From positions 2,606,501 to 2,670,500 of the forward strand of contig NC_088295.1 of NCBI RefSeq assembly GCF_032854445.1: a stretch of DNA of 64,000 nucleotides, written 5' to 3'. Shown piece after piece: positions 1 to 11,655 of the stretch. The DNA is from Liolophura sinensis (lineage: Eukaryota > Mollusca > Polyplacophora > Chitonida > Chitonidae). The notes beneath the pieces were generated by a model. The model saw only the letters and a list, made by a program, of their open reading frames with translations. It ran no database searches and was not told where the DNA came from. A program made the position numbers and the translations under genes. Within the stretch, counting starts at the first letter, position 1; each line of letters starts with the position of its first letter.

Positions 1-1080
1 CAGTGTAACCATTTTCAGGATTTCCACAGCTGATGTGGGATGCGACCCCCCAAAAAAGAGAGGGAAGGCATATACCCAACAAAGTGTCTGGCAATAGCCT
101 GGTCAGAACATGGTCTGTACCAAAATCTAGCGGGATGGAATTATAATCAACATGGGAAGGGCGTCTAACATTATGGTGAGAGAGCACGTATACAGCTCGT
201 GGAAAACGCACAACTACCCACAACCTGCTTATAGACATATCCCACGTATGATCGGGTAGGAATCAAGAATGAACTGGACTTGAACTCCCAGCGATCTCCA
301 TGGTGAGAATCCCCTGGGTCAATGGCTAACCACTATTAGACGCCAGCTGAATATGTTCCGGAGGGAAGATACACGTAGCTTTGGGAAATACACACTTAAA
401 GGTACAGCTATTGTTTGCAAGAGGCAGCTTGAAGGTATTGTTCAAAGACACACCACTCTGTAATCAGCCTTATGCGCGCATGCGTGATTTACACCTACTA
501 ATTCTATGTATGTATTGCCTAATTATAAATAATCGCCTTAAAATATAAGCCTCTATTACAGCGACTAATGACAGTGGACTGTGGGAACTGTATGGGCCAG
601 TGATATTGACCGATTATTGGAATATCCGCGTATATCCGGCAATTCCATTTAAGCATACACAATTAATATCGCACATTCGATCATTTATTTTGTCAATACT
701 GTCATTGTCCCGGCAGGATTTTAATAACGACAAAATATGTGAAAATCCGGCCTAGCAGAAATGATGTTATGAGAATTCCATTAAGATCGCAGTCGGGTCT
801 TTTTGCAATGGACGTGAATTTGACATCTTGGAGTATTCTTTAATAAACCCTAATAATCAGTCTGTCAGTTATGACACTGAGCTGTTAGGGGATTAGTTTT
901 GCACCAACACATCTGACCATTCAGAACAGGCCAGAAACCCTGAGAGACAATTGCTCTGACGATTAATCCAATGTGGAGAGAAAAGGCCCCGGTTAGTGAC
1001 ACATTACGTACAGGGACGAGGCAGCCCTAACTATAAACTGTCGTTTACAGACATGTAGTATGAGTAAATATCTATGTCAC
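1..1080 (-). mobile_element. Element Y, copy 1 (modules R and A, array missing)
   Basis: Two blocks recur elsewhere in the window. Bases 1-160 match 43300-43480 in the same orientation and 10060-10270 inverted (module R). Bases 530-1080 match 46690-47090 in the same orientation and 7200-7760 inverted (module A). Landmarks of A are GTGACACATTACGTACAGGG near 998 and GACATCTTGGAG near 822. The order R then A agrees with the other Y copies, but the 33-bp array expected between them is absent and a SINE fragment (238-350) sits there instead. The element starts before the window. No open frame of note. Superfamily unknown. Confidence 0.6.
238..350 (-). mobile_element. SINE family S1, tRNA-related head fragment
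   Basis: On the minus strand this matches the head of the S1 SINE: GAGTTCAAGTCCAG-like box B, then the segment before it that is read on the plus strand as TGGTGAGAATCCCCTGGGTC. The same stretch is seen in fuller copies at 1945-2205, 48836-49085 and 33038-33275. The conserved body and tail are missing, so this is a truncated copy. Confidence 0.55.
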
Positions 1081-1589
1081 GTTTCTCAGTTCATAGCTCA
1101 GGTACGTTCGACGTGCCATCTTATTTCTGCATGACAGCGTTGGTGTCTTATGTTTGCTATCTACTGTACTATTTAAACATTTGAGAAAGCAAACAAAAAA
1201 GGTTTCACAGTCGAACAGGCTCCAAATCTGGGTTTTCCATTGGTTTGTTATTAAATAGACATTTATAAATCACTAACTTGATGTGTGCCTTGTTTGTTGC
1301 CCTCACCCAAGATACGGAAAGGAAAGTTCAGATCAGATGCGAAGGAGAACCAATCGGCAAGAGGTCACCTGGATAGAGTCGGTGCTAGACATCTTCACAT
1401 CCTCACAAGTTGTAATGAGGGACTATCATCAGTATGTGATACTCATACAAAACATCACTGAACTATAAATCAACAACAACACATATCCACATCGCCGTGT
1501 ATATAATCGGTGAAGAACGAGCAACATTTTGTTTTGGGAGTGATGGTCTGTATAAATGTCAAGCTGTGCACATGACACAGTTCACTATA
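1081..1589. other. Unassigned intergenic sequence
   Basis: A 61-codon open frame occurs at 1283-1468 but has no recognisable motif and no supporting context. No repeat relationship to the rest of the window was seen. I read this stretch as noncoding. Confidence 0.4.
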
Positions 1590-1800
1590 GATCGAGCTTT
1601 ACGTACAGAAGCCGATAGAGGAAATCTTGTTACCTCGACATTTCTGATACAGGGTGAGGAACCGAGGTAACGAGGGGACGAAGTAGGAATGTAGCGAGGT
1701 AGTAATACAAGGCAGCGAGAGGGCGAGGCAGGACGACGAGGTAGCGAGATTAGCATATTCTCACTACCTCGCTGCCTCGCATCCCTACCTATTATGAAGG
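1590..1800 (-). repeat. Repeat Z, inverted copy with CTACCTCG-rich tract
   Basis: Low-complexity tract made of GAGGTAGCGAG-like words on the plus strand, flanked by a unique segment around 1600-1655. The reverse complement of that unique segment (AGAAATGTCGAGGT, then TTCCTCTATC) recurs in direct orientation at 2463-2545 next to a matching CTACCTCG tract. The two copies form a large inverted repeat with a SINE in the loop. Confidence 0.6.
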
Positions 1801-1944
1801 CCTTTCTGACACGATTTTGGTTGGGATATATAGTGATCTCTTTCCTTTCATCGTTGTCCGTCATATTAGTCTTGACTAAGCCATATTTCAGTACTGGTTG
1901 GTGGTGACAGTCTGAAATTTGACTTACTCTTTATTTAATATATG

Positions 1945-2205
1945 TATCTTTTTATTTATTCACTCAATAGTTGGTTTACGCCATACTCAAGAGTATTTCA
2001 ATTATTCGACGGTGGCCAGCATTATGATGGGAGGAAGTTAGACAGAGCCCGCGGGAAACCTCCAATCACCCGCAAGTTGGTGCAGACCTTCCTCTGTACA
2101 ACCAGAGTGGAAGAGTGGTCAGAGAGGGACCACATTGGAGAGAGGCTCTTGGGTCATTACGCCGCGCTAGCGCGTTAAACTCCTCAGCCGCTGAAGTTTA
2201 ACTGA
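1945..2205 (-). mobile_element. SINE family S1, near full length, minus strand
   Basis: Read on the minus strand this copy has a degenerate tRNA-like head (around 2205-2090), a conserved body and a 3' end that reads CTTGAGTATGGCGTAAACC into an A/T-rich tail (TATTTATT on the plus strand at 1952). Plus-strand landmarks are GCCATACTCAAGAGTATTTC at 1980 and GGCCAGCATTATGATGGGAG at 2014. Other S1 copies are at 19325, 33038, 37455, 37620, 41220, 47930 and 48836. S1 is a tRNA-headed SINE of the bivalve conserved-domain type; the exact named family would need a Repbase comparison. Confidence 0.8.
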
Positions 2206-2299
2206 AGTAGTTGTGTTGAGTGATGTAATGTGAGGCTGCTTATAGTCAAATAACTACTGGGCCCCAACAATGATCAGCAGTGAGAGATTCATTAAATTC

Positions 2300-2550
2300 C
2301 TGACTTAGCGAGGCAGCGAGGTGGGGAGCTTCGCTACCTCGCTTCGCTACCTGTCTACCTCGTTACCTAGCTACCTCGCCGCTTCGTTACTTCCTCGCTA
2401 CGTCGCTGTGGTGCCTCGTTACTTCGCTTCTCTACCTCGGTGTCTCTCCGATTCACTCTGTTTTAGAAAAGTCGAGGTTGCGAGGTGGCGAGATGTCCTC
2501 TATCACCTTCCATATTTACGAGCCGAAAACAAGCTGTTTTGGTGTCCGTT
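2300..2550 (+). repeat. Repeat Z, direct copy with CTACCTCG-rich tract
   Basis: Tract of TACCTCGCT/TACCTCGTT words from 2330 to 2450 followed by a unique flank (GAAAAGTCGAGGTTGCGAGG, then TGTCCTCTATCACC). Its inverted partner is at 1590-1800. Open frames through it are low-complexity and are not considered genes. Confidence 0.6.
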
Positions 2551-3029
2551 ACGGTGGTCGGTCGCCAGGAATTTGCCCAGCTACATCCACATGAGGTCAT
2601 GGTTAAAATGTTAATTGAACTGTACAGATGTTTACTCACCTTTGTTTACACCTGTTCAGGAAAACTTGTGATCCCCTTGACAGGTTATCGTTGATCACAC
2701 TGTGAAATAATGTCCAATGGACTCTAATGGGCCTATGCTTTTTCTGAACCAACCAAACTGTCCGACTGACATGTCCAATAGACAAAGGCTCGATTGACCG
2801 AGTGTATCTTGTTTTCCAGTTAATCACTGAGTTTCAGCCGTTCATCGCAACTAGTTGTAAACGTTTGTCTAACAGTATTTCTGTTCTTGTTACCTAACAA
2901 CTAACTAACATTGATATTCATACATCACCATTTTTTTCCATACGGTATAAGCTTATTTTTGTCTATGCATGTGTATGTGCCGGTTAGATTTGCATTTTAG
3001 TCTCCACACAAAAGAGACTGAGATTAGCC
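2551..3029. other. Unassigned intergenic sequence
   Basis: No open frame with a recognisable motif, no tandem structure and no relationship to other parts of the window was noticed. Confidence 0.4.
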
Positions 3030-5545
3030 GTAAGTCTAGGTATTTACCTCATTTACCCCAAACTGGTTCACATCGTCAAGGAAACCAACACTAATGTCAA
3101 GCTACCTGTCAAAAGTCAGCCCTACCATTTGTTTGTGAACGATGGTTGCCAGGATGTGGTGAGTATCATCCTCACAGACGACTCTCTCGTGTAGCTCGTA
3201 GATTTATACTTGTCACAGACAAGTAGGTTTACTTCATTCAGGCAGTTCGGCCTTCTGTAGCCACTATTAGTCTGTGTTTATACCTCTTCTCGTGATTTTC
3301 AGCTCACGGATTTAAATGTACAATTGTACCCCATACCTATGCTATTGTTAGACGGCCTGGGTTGACTGCAAGAGTAAAGCGGCAAGTTACATCAAACAGT
3401 TCAGATAAAAAGACAGCCCCGTGAGGCTGACACCTTGGTCCCTGGAGCTTTCATAAGAGAGACGTGTAATAAGGGGGTATAAATGACGACAGCGTGGCCT
3501 AGCCTCTCCAGGCAAGTAGATGTCTTCCGGAAGCCTCTCTCAGCACAGTGAAGGGGATATCAGTCATTATACTTATTCCAATTCATGTAACTAAAAGTAA
3601 CAACACTACCTGGTTCGTCATGTTCTACGGTAGATGTCAGGGCGGGTTACCTGGATAGGAATAGCCTGCGGTCCACTACGACAATATCTAATCCCAAAGA
3701 CACATCTCACATCAAAAATCCGCGACGTGGGCACCACAGATTTCACAGCGTCACGTCCAAATGTTTGGTACCACACCCGCTAAACCCTTCGTTATCACGG
3801 GCACCACAGATTCCGTAGCGTTCCGTCCAAATGTTTGGTGCCATACCCTCTAAACCATTCGTTAAAATGGGCACCACAGATTCCGCAGCGTTCCGCCCAA
3901 ATGTTTGGTGTCACACCGGCTAAACCCTTCGTTATCACGTGCACCACAGATTCCGTAGCGTTCCATCCAAATGTTTGGTACAACACCGGCTTAACCCTTC
4001 GTCATCAAGGGCACCACAGTTTCCGCAGCGTTCCGCCCAAATGTTTGGTGCCACACCGACTAAACCCTTCGTTATCAAGGGCACCACAGATTCCGTAGCG
4101 TTCCGCCCAAATGTTTGGTGCCACACCGGCTAAACCCTTAGTTATCACAGGCACGACAGTTTCCACAGCGTTCCACCCAAATGTTTGGTGCCACACCGGC
4201 TGAACCCTTCGTCATCAAGGGCACCACAGTTTCCGCAGCGTTCCGCCCAAATGTTTGGTGCCACACCGACTAAACCCTTCGTTATCAAGGGCACCACAGA
4301 TTCCGCAGCGTTCCATCCAAATGTTTGGTGCCACACCGGCTAAACCCTTCGTTATCAAGGGCACCACAGTTTCCGCAGCGTTCCGCCCAAATGTTTGGTA
4401 CCACACCGACTAAAGCCTTAGTAATCTCGGCCACCACAGATTCCGTAGCGTTCCATCCAAATGTTTGGTGCCACACAGGCTAAACCCTTCGTTATCAAGG
4501 GCACCACAGATTCCGCAGCGTTCCATCCAAATGTTTGGTGCCACACCCGCTAAACCCTTCGTTATCAAGGGTATCACAGTTTCCACAGCGTTCCATCCAA
4601 ATGTTTGGTGCCACACCTGCTAAACCCTTAGTTATCAAGAGCATCACAGTTTCCGCAGCGTTCCGCCCAAATGTTTGGTGCCACACCGGCTGAACCCTTC
4701 GTTATCACGGGCACCACAGATTCCGCAGCGTTCCATCCAAATGTTTGGTACCACACCGGCTTAACCCTTCGTTATCAAAGGCATCACAGTTTCCGCAGCG
4801 TTCAGCCCAAATGTTTGGTGCCACACCGGTTAAACCCTTCGTTATCACGGCCACCACAGTTTCCGTAGCGTTCCATCCAAATGTTTGTTACCATACCTTC
4901 TAAACCCTTTGTTATCATCTATAATATTACTGTTTCCATTCCTGCTGTTAAAATTTTACGATACAGCGTTCTGTGCCTCTTGTTCACTACGACTTGTAAA
5001 ATTTACAGAACCACAGTTTTCTATAGCTTAAGTACCACAGTTTCTTACGAATGCTGCAAAATTTGTGAAACCATAGTTTTCTATCCCTGTTGTAAAATCT
5101 ATTAACGTGGCCTCAGAAATCCAGCACAATCTGAGCTGAGTGGGCAACTCGTCTCTTTGATCTCTTTCAAACAGTATCTCGGCTCAATCTGATGGCGTAT
5201 TCGGAAATCTTGGAGTGACTTAATTGTTTGCCATGACGAGGTGCTTACTATGGAGTGAAAAGGGAAGGAAATGGCATCTCACGGAATATCGCTCTGTCAT
5301 ATTTTATTTTGTGATTTTATTTTTGAGGTAACCAATGATGCACTGGGAAAGATCTGGTCTCCGAAGACGTCACCACTGACACCTGCTGCCGTTCCGTAAC
5401 AACCAGTCATAACTATCTCTCGACTCGACGGTTTTCTAGGGCAAGGCCTGTCTTTATATTAAATCTTATCCATAAAAGCTTCTGAACAGACTATTAAACA
5501 CTGAGAAATTTACTTAAGGTTTTTTTTAATAATTTGCTCACATCA
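3030..5545 (+). mobile_element. Element X, copy 1: module B, 70-bp array, module C
   Basis: Module B (3030-3730) recurs at 19760-20345 (inverted), 32880-33765 and 36805-37455. Shared landmarks are ACGACTCTCTCGTGTAGCTC, TCAGATAAAAAGACAGCCC, TGACGACAGCGTGGCCTAGC and GATATCAGTCATTATACTTA. Module C (4921-5545) recurs at 17740-18530 (inverted), 34190-35110 and 40640-41060. Its landmarks are ATCCAGCACAATCTGAGCTG, TCTGATGGCGTATTCGG and AAATCTTGGAGTGACTTA. Between them lies the 70-bp array. B-array-C is the shared plan of all four copies. No coding capacity seen, so it is presumably non-autonomous. Terminal structure was not resolved. Confidence 0.75.
3731..4920 (+). repeat. Tandem array T1, 70-bp unit, 17 copies
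   Basis: Exactly 17 units of 70 bp. Each carries GCACCACAGATTCCGCAGCG, then CAAATGTTTGGTGCCACACC, then TAAACCCTTCGTTATCAAGG. Units differ by a few substitutions and the last one (4851-4920) is the most degenerate. The unit length is not a multiple of three, so the overlapping 63-codon frames on both strands are artefacts. The second half of the unit is homologous to the 37-bp unit at 18530-19190. Confidence 0.95.
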
Positions 5546-6649
5546 AGAACCCAGGTGAGTCTCTAATCGACCACAAAATAAGCACATGGCGGGTTTTTCT
5601 TCCAGACATACGGTAAAGGCGTGTATGTACAGATATGTATTTTGACTATCGCATAGGCGTGATGTCTTGTATAAATGTTATAAATGACTGCAGTACGCCT
5701 TTGTATCAGACGTAACAGCTAAAAAACTAAATTATAAGTGGTTATAAAGTAAAATTCGACACGTCTCATAGAAAGAGGGATTATCAGCAGCTTCCAATGA
5801 TGCCTACCAGCAACCTGCTGGATATGGGTTTGCTTACACCATAATACTGGCCGCAGATGATATAAACATTGATATGTAGTACTCAAAATGTTCAGCCTAA
5901 CATCATCACAAGCAAGTAAACAAATTTTACATAATCCGTAGTGAAGTAGGACATGCTACTTTGCACTTTCTTGTCTTTTTCAAAATTGAAAAACATCTGC
6001 AGCTAAAACTATTAGGCAAAAAAAAATTGAGGTGAATTTTGGCGAGTAAGAATTTGAGTATATTTGAGAGTCATCTTTTTTCCAGAACCCCATGTCCGAT
6101 TGATTTGCAATTTAGCAAGTGTTCCATTGCGGCTATTTTAAAAGAAAAAGAGTACGACGTGTGAGCAAAATAGGTTTTAGCTGATACAGCGGAAGTGATG
6201 ACCTATTTAGCGGTCACGTAACAACCTCTTAGTGCAAGGGCCTATTATGTTCTGAATACCTGCTGAAAATCGTTGGGCTCTGTTCTTCAAACCCGTCCAA
6301 AGGTTGATATACTATATTTGGCACATTTGCATGTACACGCTATATAGCGTGCATACAATGTATTGAAGACTTTCTAACAGCGTTGTGTATATCCAAATGC
6401 ACAAAGAAACAATTTAATGAGCCGGACATGATGCCGTATAGTCCCGAAACAACGGTTTGAACCCCTGCATCGCTGCTTTAGCAACCATTTATTATTATTG
6501 TTTTGGATAGAAAACAAAATTGAATACAGTCAGTATAATAATAATACCTTGTAAATGTTTCATTCCTAGAAAAAAATATTTTCAAAGTAATCTTCACTTG
6601 AAATTTATTTATGCTATAAAATTCATTCATTAACAAACTCCTACCGTTA
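5546..6649. other. Unassigned AT-rich intergenic sequence
   Basis: AT-rich, with short homopolymers (for example near 6020) and no open frame, tandem array or dispersed repeat that I could match to the rest of the window. Confidence 0.4.
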
Positions 6650-6810
6650 ACAATTTTTAGTTCATTTAATCGGAGGGGGAAAGAATGTTAAAACACATTG
6701 TTCTAAGCTATCTTATTTGTAGATGGCTTAGGCTTCAGTGGAGCATATGTTAGTTCTGTGTGCGTCACTGAAGTGAGTAGGTGGCTGTTACACATGACAA
6801 GTATCAGGCT
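6650..6810 (+). mobile_element. Dispersed module D, direct copy
   Basis: Contains GTAGATGGCTTAGGCTTCAG, then TGTGCGTCACTGAAGTGAGT and AGGTGGCTGTTACACA. Direct copies occur at 35940-36300 and 42835-43130. An inverted copy at 10340-10660 makes this pair the inverted ends of a stretch of about 4 kb that contains element Y copy 2. Confidence 0.65.
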
Positions 6811-7169
6811 TCAGTTTGGTGCAAAAAAAGTAATGTTGGAACACGCCTACCTGTTTTGTACGAAGTTGCTGGAAGTTGAATTCAGAAAATGTGAACAATA
6901 TAAGTAAGAAAGGACATGTTATTAGACAGTGACGAGAATGGCGTACTACTGCTGTCGCTTCTGGGTTCCAGCTACCTGGATACTGGAAGAGTATTTGAGA
7001 TCACCGGACTAGATTTGGGACTCGTTCGAGAAGTTAGAAAAACACAGTAGGTGTCATGCATAACAACTTTAACGTTGTCATTTAATCAGACGTCCCCTGG
7101 CCATTTATTCTCAATAATTCCTAGATCCCATACGTCATTGTCATAGAAATTGTCATATGGCTGGCAACG

Positions 7170-7770
7170 TTCACGAAGGTGCATTGGGGGATGGAGTGAG
7201 GAATGCACTACAGATGTATACTTTCATACCACATGTTTGTAAGTGACAGGTTACAGTTAGACTGCCTTGTCCCCGTACGTAATGTGTCACTAACCTGGGC
7301 CTTTTCACCCCACACGGGAAAAATCGTCTGAGGAATTGTCTCTCGGTGTTTCCGGCTTGTTCTGAATGGTCGGTCCCCAACACCATGGACGATCAGATGT
7401 GTTCGTGCAAAACTAATCCGCCGACCGCTCGGTGTCACTATTGACAGGCTGGCTATCACAGTTTATTAAAGAGTATTCCAACATGTCAACATGGCTACGG
7501 CTGCTAAAGAAATGGACTGTGATCTTAATGGAAGTCACACGACTTCCATTCTTACAGGGATGATTTTTCACACATTTCTGTCAACATTAGAAACTTGTAA
7601 AGCATAGCAGGTTTGAAAAAATAAATAAGTATGCTAAATTATTTGTCTAACCGTAAACTCAAGTGACGGACATACGCGGATATTCCAATAATTGGCAAGT
7701 ATCACTGGCCCATACAGTTTCCACAGTCCACTGTCATTAGCTCATGTAGTAGAGGTTTTCGTTTAAATCG
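7170..7770 (-). mobile_element. Element Y copy 2, module A
   Basis: Inverted relative to 530-1080 and 46690-47090. Plus-strand landmarks are CGTAATGTGTCACTAACCTG at 7277, CAGTTTCCACAGTCCACTGT near 7716 and TACGCGGATATTCCAATAAT near 7673. It lies just upstream of the 33-bp array, as expected for the Y plan. The small minus-strand open frames at 7171-7459 have no recognisable domain. Confidence 0.65.
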
Positions 7771-7868
7771 ATTATTATCATAAAGCCATGCAAACATATT
7801 ATTAGTCTAACGCTAATTAGAGCTGTTTACGGAGCAACAAGTCTATAACTAACGAACGGTACCTATAC

Positions 7869-8506
7869 ATGCCCACTAGCAGAGAATACGTGTACCTTTA
7901 ATTGTCAATAGCAGAGAATACGAGTACCGTTCAGTGTCCACTAGCAGAGAATATGTGTACCTTTAATTATCCACTAGCAGAGAATAAGTGGACTTTAAAT
8001 TGCCCACAAGCAGAGAATATGTGTACCTTTAATTGTCCACAAGCAGAGAAAACAGGTACCTTTAATTGTTCACAAGCAGAGAACATGTGAACCTTTAAAT
8101 GTCCACTAGCAGAGAATATGTGGACCTTTAAGTGTCCACTAGCAGAGAATATGTGGACCTTTAAGTGTCCACTAGCAGAGAATATGTGGACCTTTAGGTG
8201 TCCACTAGCAGAGAATATGTGTACCTTTAAGTGTCCACCAGCAGAGAATACGTGTGCGTTTAAGTGTCCACTAGCACAGAATACATGTATGTGTATCTGT
8301 AATTGTCCACTACCAGAGAATGTGTGTAACTTTAATAGTCCACTGGCAGAGAATACATGTTCCGTTTAGTGTCCACTAGCAGAGAATACGTGTACTTTTA
8401 ATTGTCCGCTGGCAGAGAACACGTATATCTTTAATTGGTCTCTAGCAGAGAATACGTGTGCCTTTAAGTGTTCACGTACACAAACCACATGTACCTTCAT
8501 GTGACT
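7869..8506 (+). repeat. Tandem array T2, 33-bp unit, about 19 copies
   Basis: The unit reads TGTCCACTAGCAGAGAATAT then GTGGACCTTTAAG, 33 bp. Because 33 is a multiple of three, long open frames with an 11-residue repeat (PLAENMWTFKC-like) run through it at 7902-8090 and 8118-8369. I treat these as by-products, not a gene. Related arrays are at 32165-32460 (direct) and 46015-46340 (inverted), each beside Y modules. Confidence 0.93.
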
Positions 8507-8529
8507 ATTCTCAAAGAACAATTTGTTTT

Positions 8530-10660
8530 ACTTCAGATGGATATACAAACGTCAGGTATATTCCTAAATGAAGAAATATCTACTCGCCGTAGCGTGTCCA
8601 GCTGGCACCTTATGTCTACACGCATCTGAGATTCATCGGCTATATATTGTCCCATTTCAATTCTCAGTCAGCATCTGGACCATCCCATGCCTTTCATTTT
8701 CTGGGTTTCATTTTTCGTAGATTTTATTTTTCGGATGATGCATGGGCTGGTGAAATTCGAGTAAACAAACAAATAGACACGGGATGATATTGGTACAAAA
8801 CTCTATGTCTGGGAAAAAGCATACTGCTGAAAGCAATACCTAGCACAGGCCGCGGGCTTAAGTGTTCCTTTCTCCGAGGTGGTACATCAGATGTAGTCAG
8901 TTTTAAAATGATCGCCCTTTTCTTGCTTATCAATCAATGTCAGAAACAGCACAGTTTAGACAGCTGGGCCAGGTGTTGCTCTCCGACAAAGCATAGTTCA
9001 TTCCGCCCAAAATCTAGTATGACGTCATCCAGTGCAATGAAGTATTTGTCTCCAAAATAAGCTCAAGAAGTTTAACATTATAAATCAGAAACCAGTATCG
9101 TAACAGCATTTTCAATACTATGGACTGTCGAACTTGTGGTGTATTGTGTCACTAACGGAAGACAATTTTGATATTGATTATGAATGATTTTACAGAGAAC
9201 TGAATATGGGCCACGGGTTGTAAGAAATTATAACACTAAAAGAAAGGGCGCCTAAATTTTAATTTGTCTGTTGTAGTAGACAAGCTGAAGTCAGTTTTAA
9301 AGTGAGCGCCCATGTGTTGCTGACTGAAGCATTTGGGAGTATGATGAATAGGTTTATACACGTGAATGCAGTGGCCCCTTTGGGTTTGTCTACGCATACC
9401 TTGATGGACTGGACGACATCTGGTCAATGAACAGAAGATAACGGCTCAGAGTTAATTAAAAAATTGACTTTTTGTTACCTGCATGACGGAAATTCACAGT
9501 ATAACAGAAAATAACAATGTAATACGCCGTACAACGTGTGTACACTGGTGTGTGGTGCGGGATTACCTGAGAGTGGACGACGTGACAAGAAACTGCTGTC
9601 TGCATGTCTGATTGCCATTCCACGCCGCTGGTTTTTGCTGCACACGGTGTACTGGCCAGGTTATTGCCAGTCTCTAAGGAAAGACAATTTTCATAGTGAT
9701 TATGACTGATATTTACAGGGAACTGAATATGGGGCGACAAGCTAAAAGAAACTATAACACTAAAAGACAGGGCCTAAACGTTTATTTGTTTACAGTGGTA
9801 GATCAGATGTAGTTTTGAAGTAAAAGCCTTTTTCGTGCTGATTGTAGCATAGTCTTACTGGAAAAGCCTTCTCTGTTCATTTGTGCATGTCTCTTGAATC
9901 TGGGGACACCCACCTGAGTTCAGTGAACGGCAGATTTAGTTCAGAGGTTAATAACTGGCTTCTTGTTACCTGAGTGAAATCCACAATATTGTCATTGTGA
10001 GCGCTGTTAATTTGGTGTACGAGGCTTTCTGCCATGGGTATTTGACACCCTCGTGGATGCTCCGAAGACCAACTGGTGTCTACATGTTTGATAGCCATTC
10101 CACGGCGCTGGTTTGTGCTACAGATGATGTACTGACCAGGCTATTGCTCGACACTTGTTTGGGCGCTCTTCCTCTTTGTTCAGGAGACAAATGTGTGCCT
10201 GGGTCAGCTGTGCAAATCCTGGGAATGGTTACATTCATTAGCCAACATTTCGGAGTGGCCAAGCTTAACCGTTTTCTGGTTAGTCAGTTGTTGTGTGAAG
10301 TACGTGGTGGGGGCGTCACTTAAGGTGAAACAGAGCAGTATCTCCCCTAGCTCTACATCCTTTTGAATAACTCGCCTTTACCAAACAAGTAAATTTCAGG
10401 TATACTTGCTCTTGTTTTCAACATTTAATCACAAAATTCAGTCGTGTGTTTCTGGTGTAACAGAGACATCAAAGCTTTCTCAGATCGGACTTTCTTATGA
10501 AGGGCTTACGCTGTGTAATAGCCACCTCCTCACTTCAGTGACGCACACACAGAACTAACATATGCTCCACTGAAGCCTAAGCCATCTACAAATTAGACAG
10601 CTTAGAATAATGTGTTTCCCCCTTGTTTTCTCCGTTTGTTTGAATGGATCAGAAATTGCC
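8530..10660 (+). mobile_element. Element Y copy 2, module R (partly repeated) and module D
   Basis: A segment carrying ATCAGATGTAGTCAGTTTTA-like sequence occurs three times, near 8888, 9285 and 9805. A segment carrying GATTGCCATTCCACGCCGCT occurs near 9609 and again near 10091. R therefore contains about three diverged tandem units of roughly 450-550 bp. The last unit is followed by an inverted module D (10340-10660; CACTTCAGTGACGCACAC, AAGCCTAAGCCATCTAC). Matching R is at 32480-32880 and, inverted, at 43190-43720. The open frames here carry no recognisable motif. Confidence 0.6.
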
Positions 10661-10889
10661 AACAGCAGCGGCTTGATACGGAAAAGTTTTTCGCCGAACA
10701 GAATAATAAGTTTGAAATTGTATCAAATCAGGATAAATTTAAAGGTCTTTCTTGCTAGGATTGAAATACTTAGAAGACTGTGTTGATATTAAATGGATTT
10801 GTTTTGTCTTTTTGCATCTAATGCACTAATAGTGAGCAGTCTTTACAACCACACATGTATTTATTTAAATGCTTTTTTTAAATGCAGCT

Positions 10890-10985
10890 ATCATTATGGT
10901 CAGAGAAAACCGAACATAGCCCGAAGTAAACCCACGACCTTCCCCAGGTTGCTGGCTACATTACATATAACTAATAGAAGACAAT
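10890..10985 (-). mobile_element. SINE family S1 fragment
   Basis: Plus-strand words ATCATTATGGTCAGAGAAAA and AAACCCACGACCTTCCCCAG, then GTTGCTGGC, match the central body of S1 read on the minus strand. Head and tail are missing. Confidence 0.55.
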
Positions 10986-11349
10986 AAACAATTTCAAATG
11001 TCTAAATCCCAGCACAATTCTGCAAATTTCGGAATCAGAAGTATTAAACTTCGAAGTGCCCATAAAAGTTATATGGCCATAAAATAAATGGTTGCTTAGT
11101 AATGATCGGCTAAAAATGCAATGTCGATCAAAAACGAAAATTTTTGCTTCACATGAGATACTGTGTTTTTAATGTGGCATCCTTCATAGTACAATGAACT
11201 AACAAAGCAACTTTCGAGAAAAGGTTGCACGTTGAGAATAAGTACGAATCTTAGTGGTTCTCGTCTTTCTTCTGTTGAAACATACTGTTGTGTAAACAAA
11301 GATATAGGTCAATTTGTATTAAAACGCTATCATATATTACACTAGCTAA

Positions 11350-11495
11350 TTCTAAACGTATGGTACTATGTACCATGTGGCAACGGATGGTCGCGGGTTT
11401 TTTCCCGGACTCTGCTCGATGTCCTCCCATCGTAATGTTGGCAGCCGTCGTATAGATAAAATATTTCAAATCAAATAAAAAAATAAATAACATGT
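11350..11495 (+). mobile_element. SINE family S1, 5'-truncated, plus strand
   Basis: Contains GGATGGTCGCGGGTTTTTTC, GATGTCCTCCCATCGTAATG and GGCAGCCGTCGTATAGATAA, then an A-rich tail ending in AAAAAATAAATAA. This is the body and tail of S1 without the tRNA-like head. Confidence 0.75.
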
Positions 11496-11655
11496 GACGA
11501 CTATGCGGAAATCATAAGTGAATTCTGCTTGAGAGCACGTCATTAGGTTGTCATGCCATGTGTAATATGTACCTGATTTATAAAGCTAAAAGCTACGTTT
11601 GTTAGGTATTAAGTTATTTGTTTTTTGTTTGCAAACGGCATGCTCAAGAATAAGG

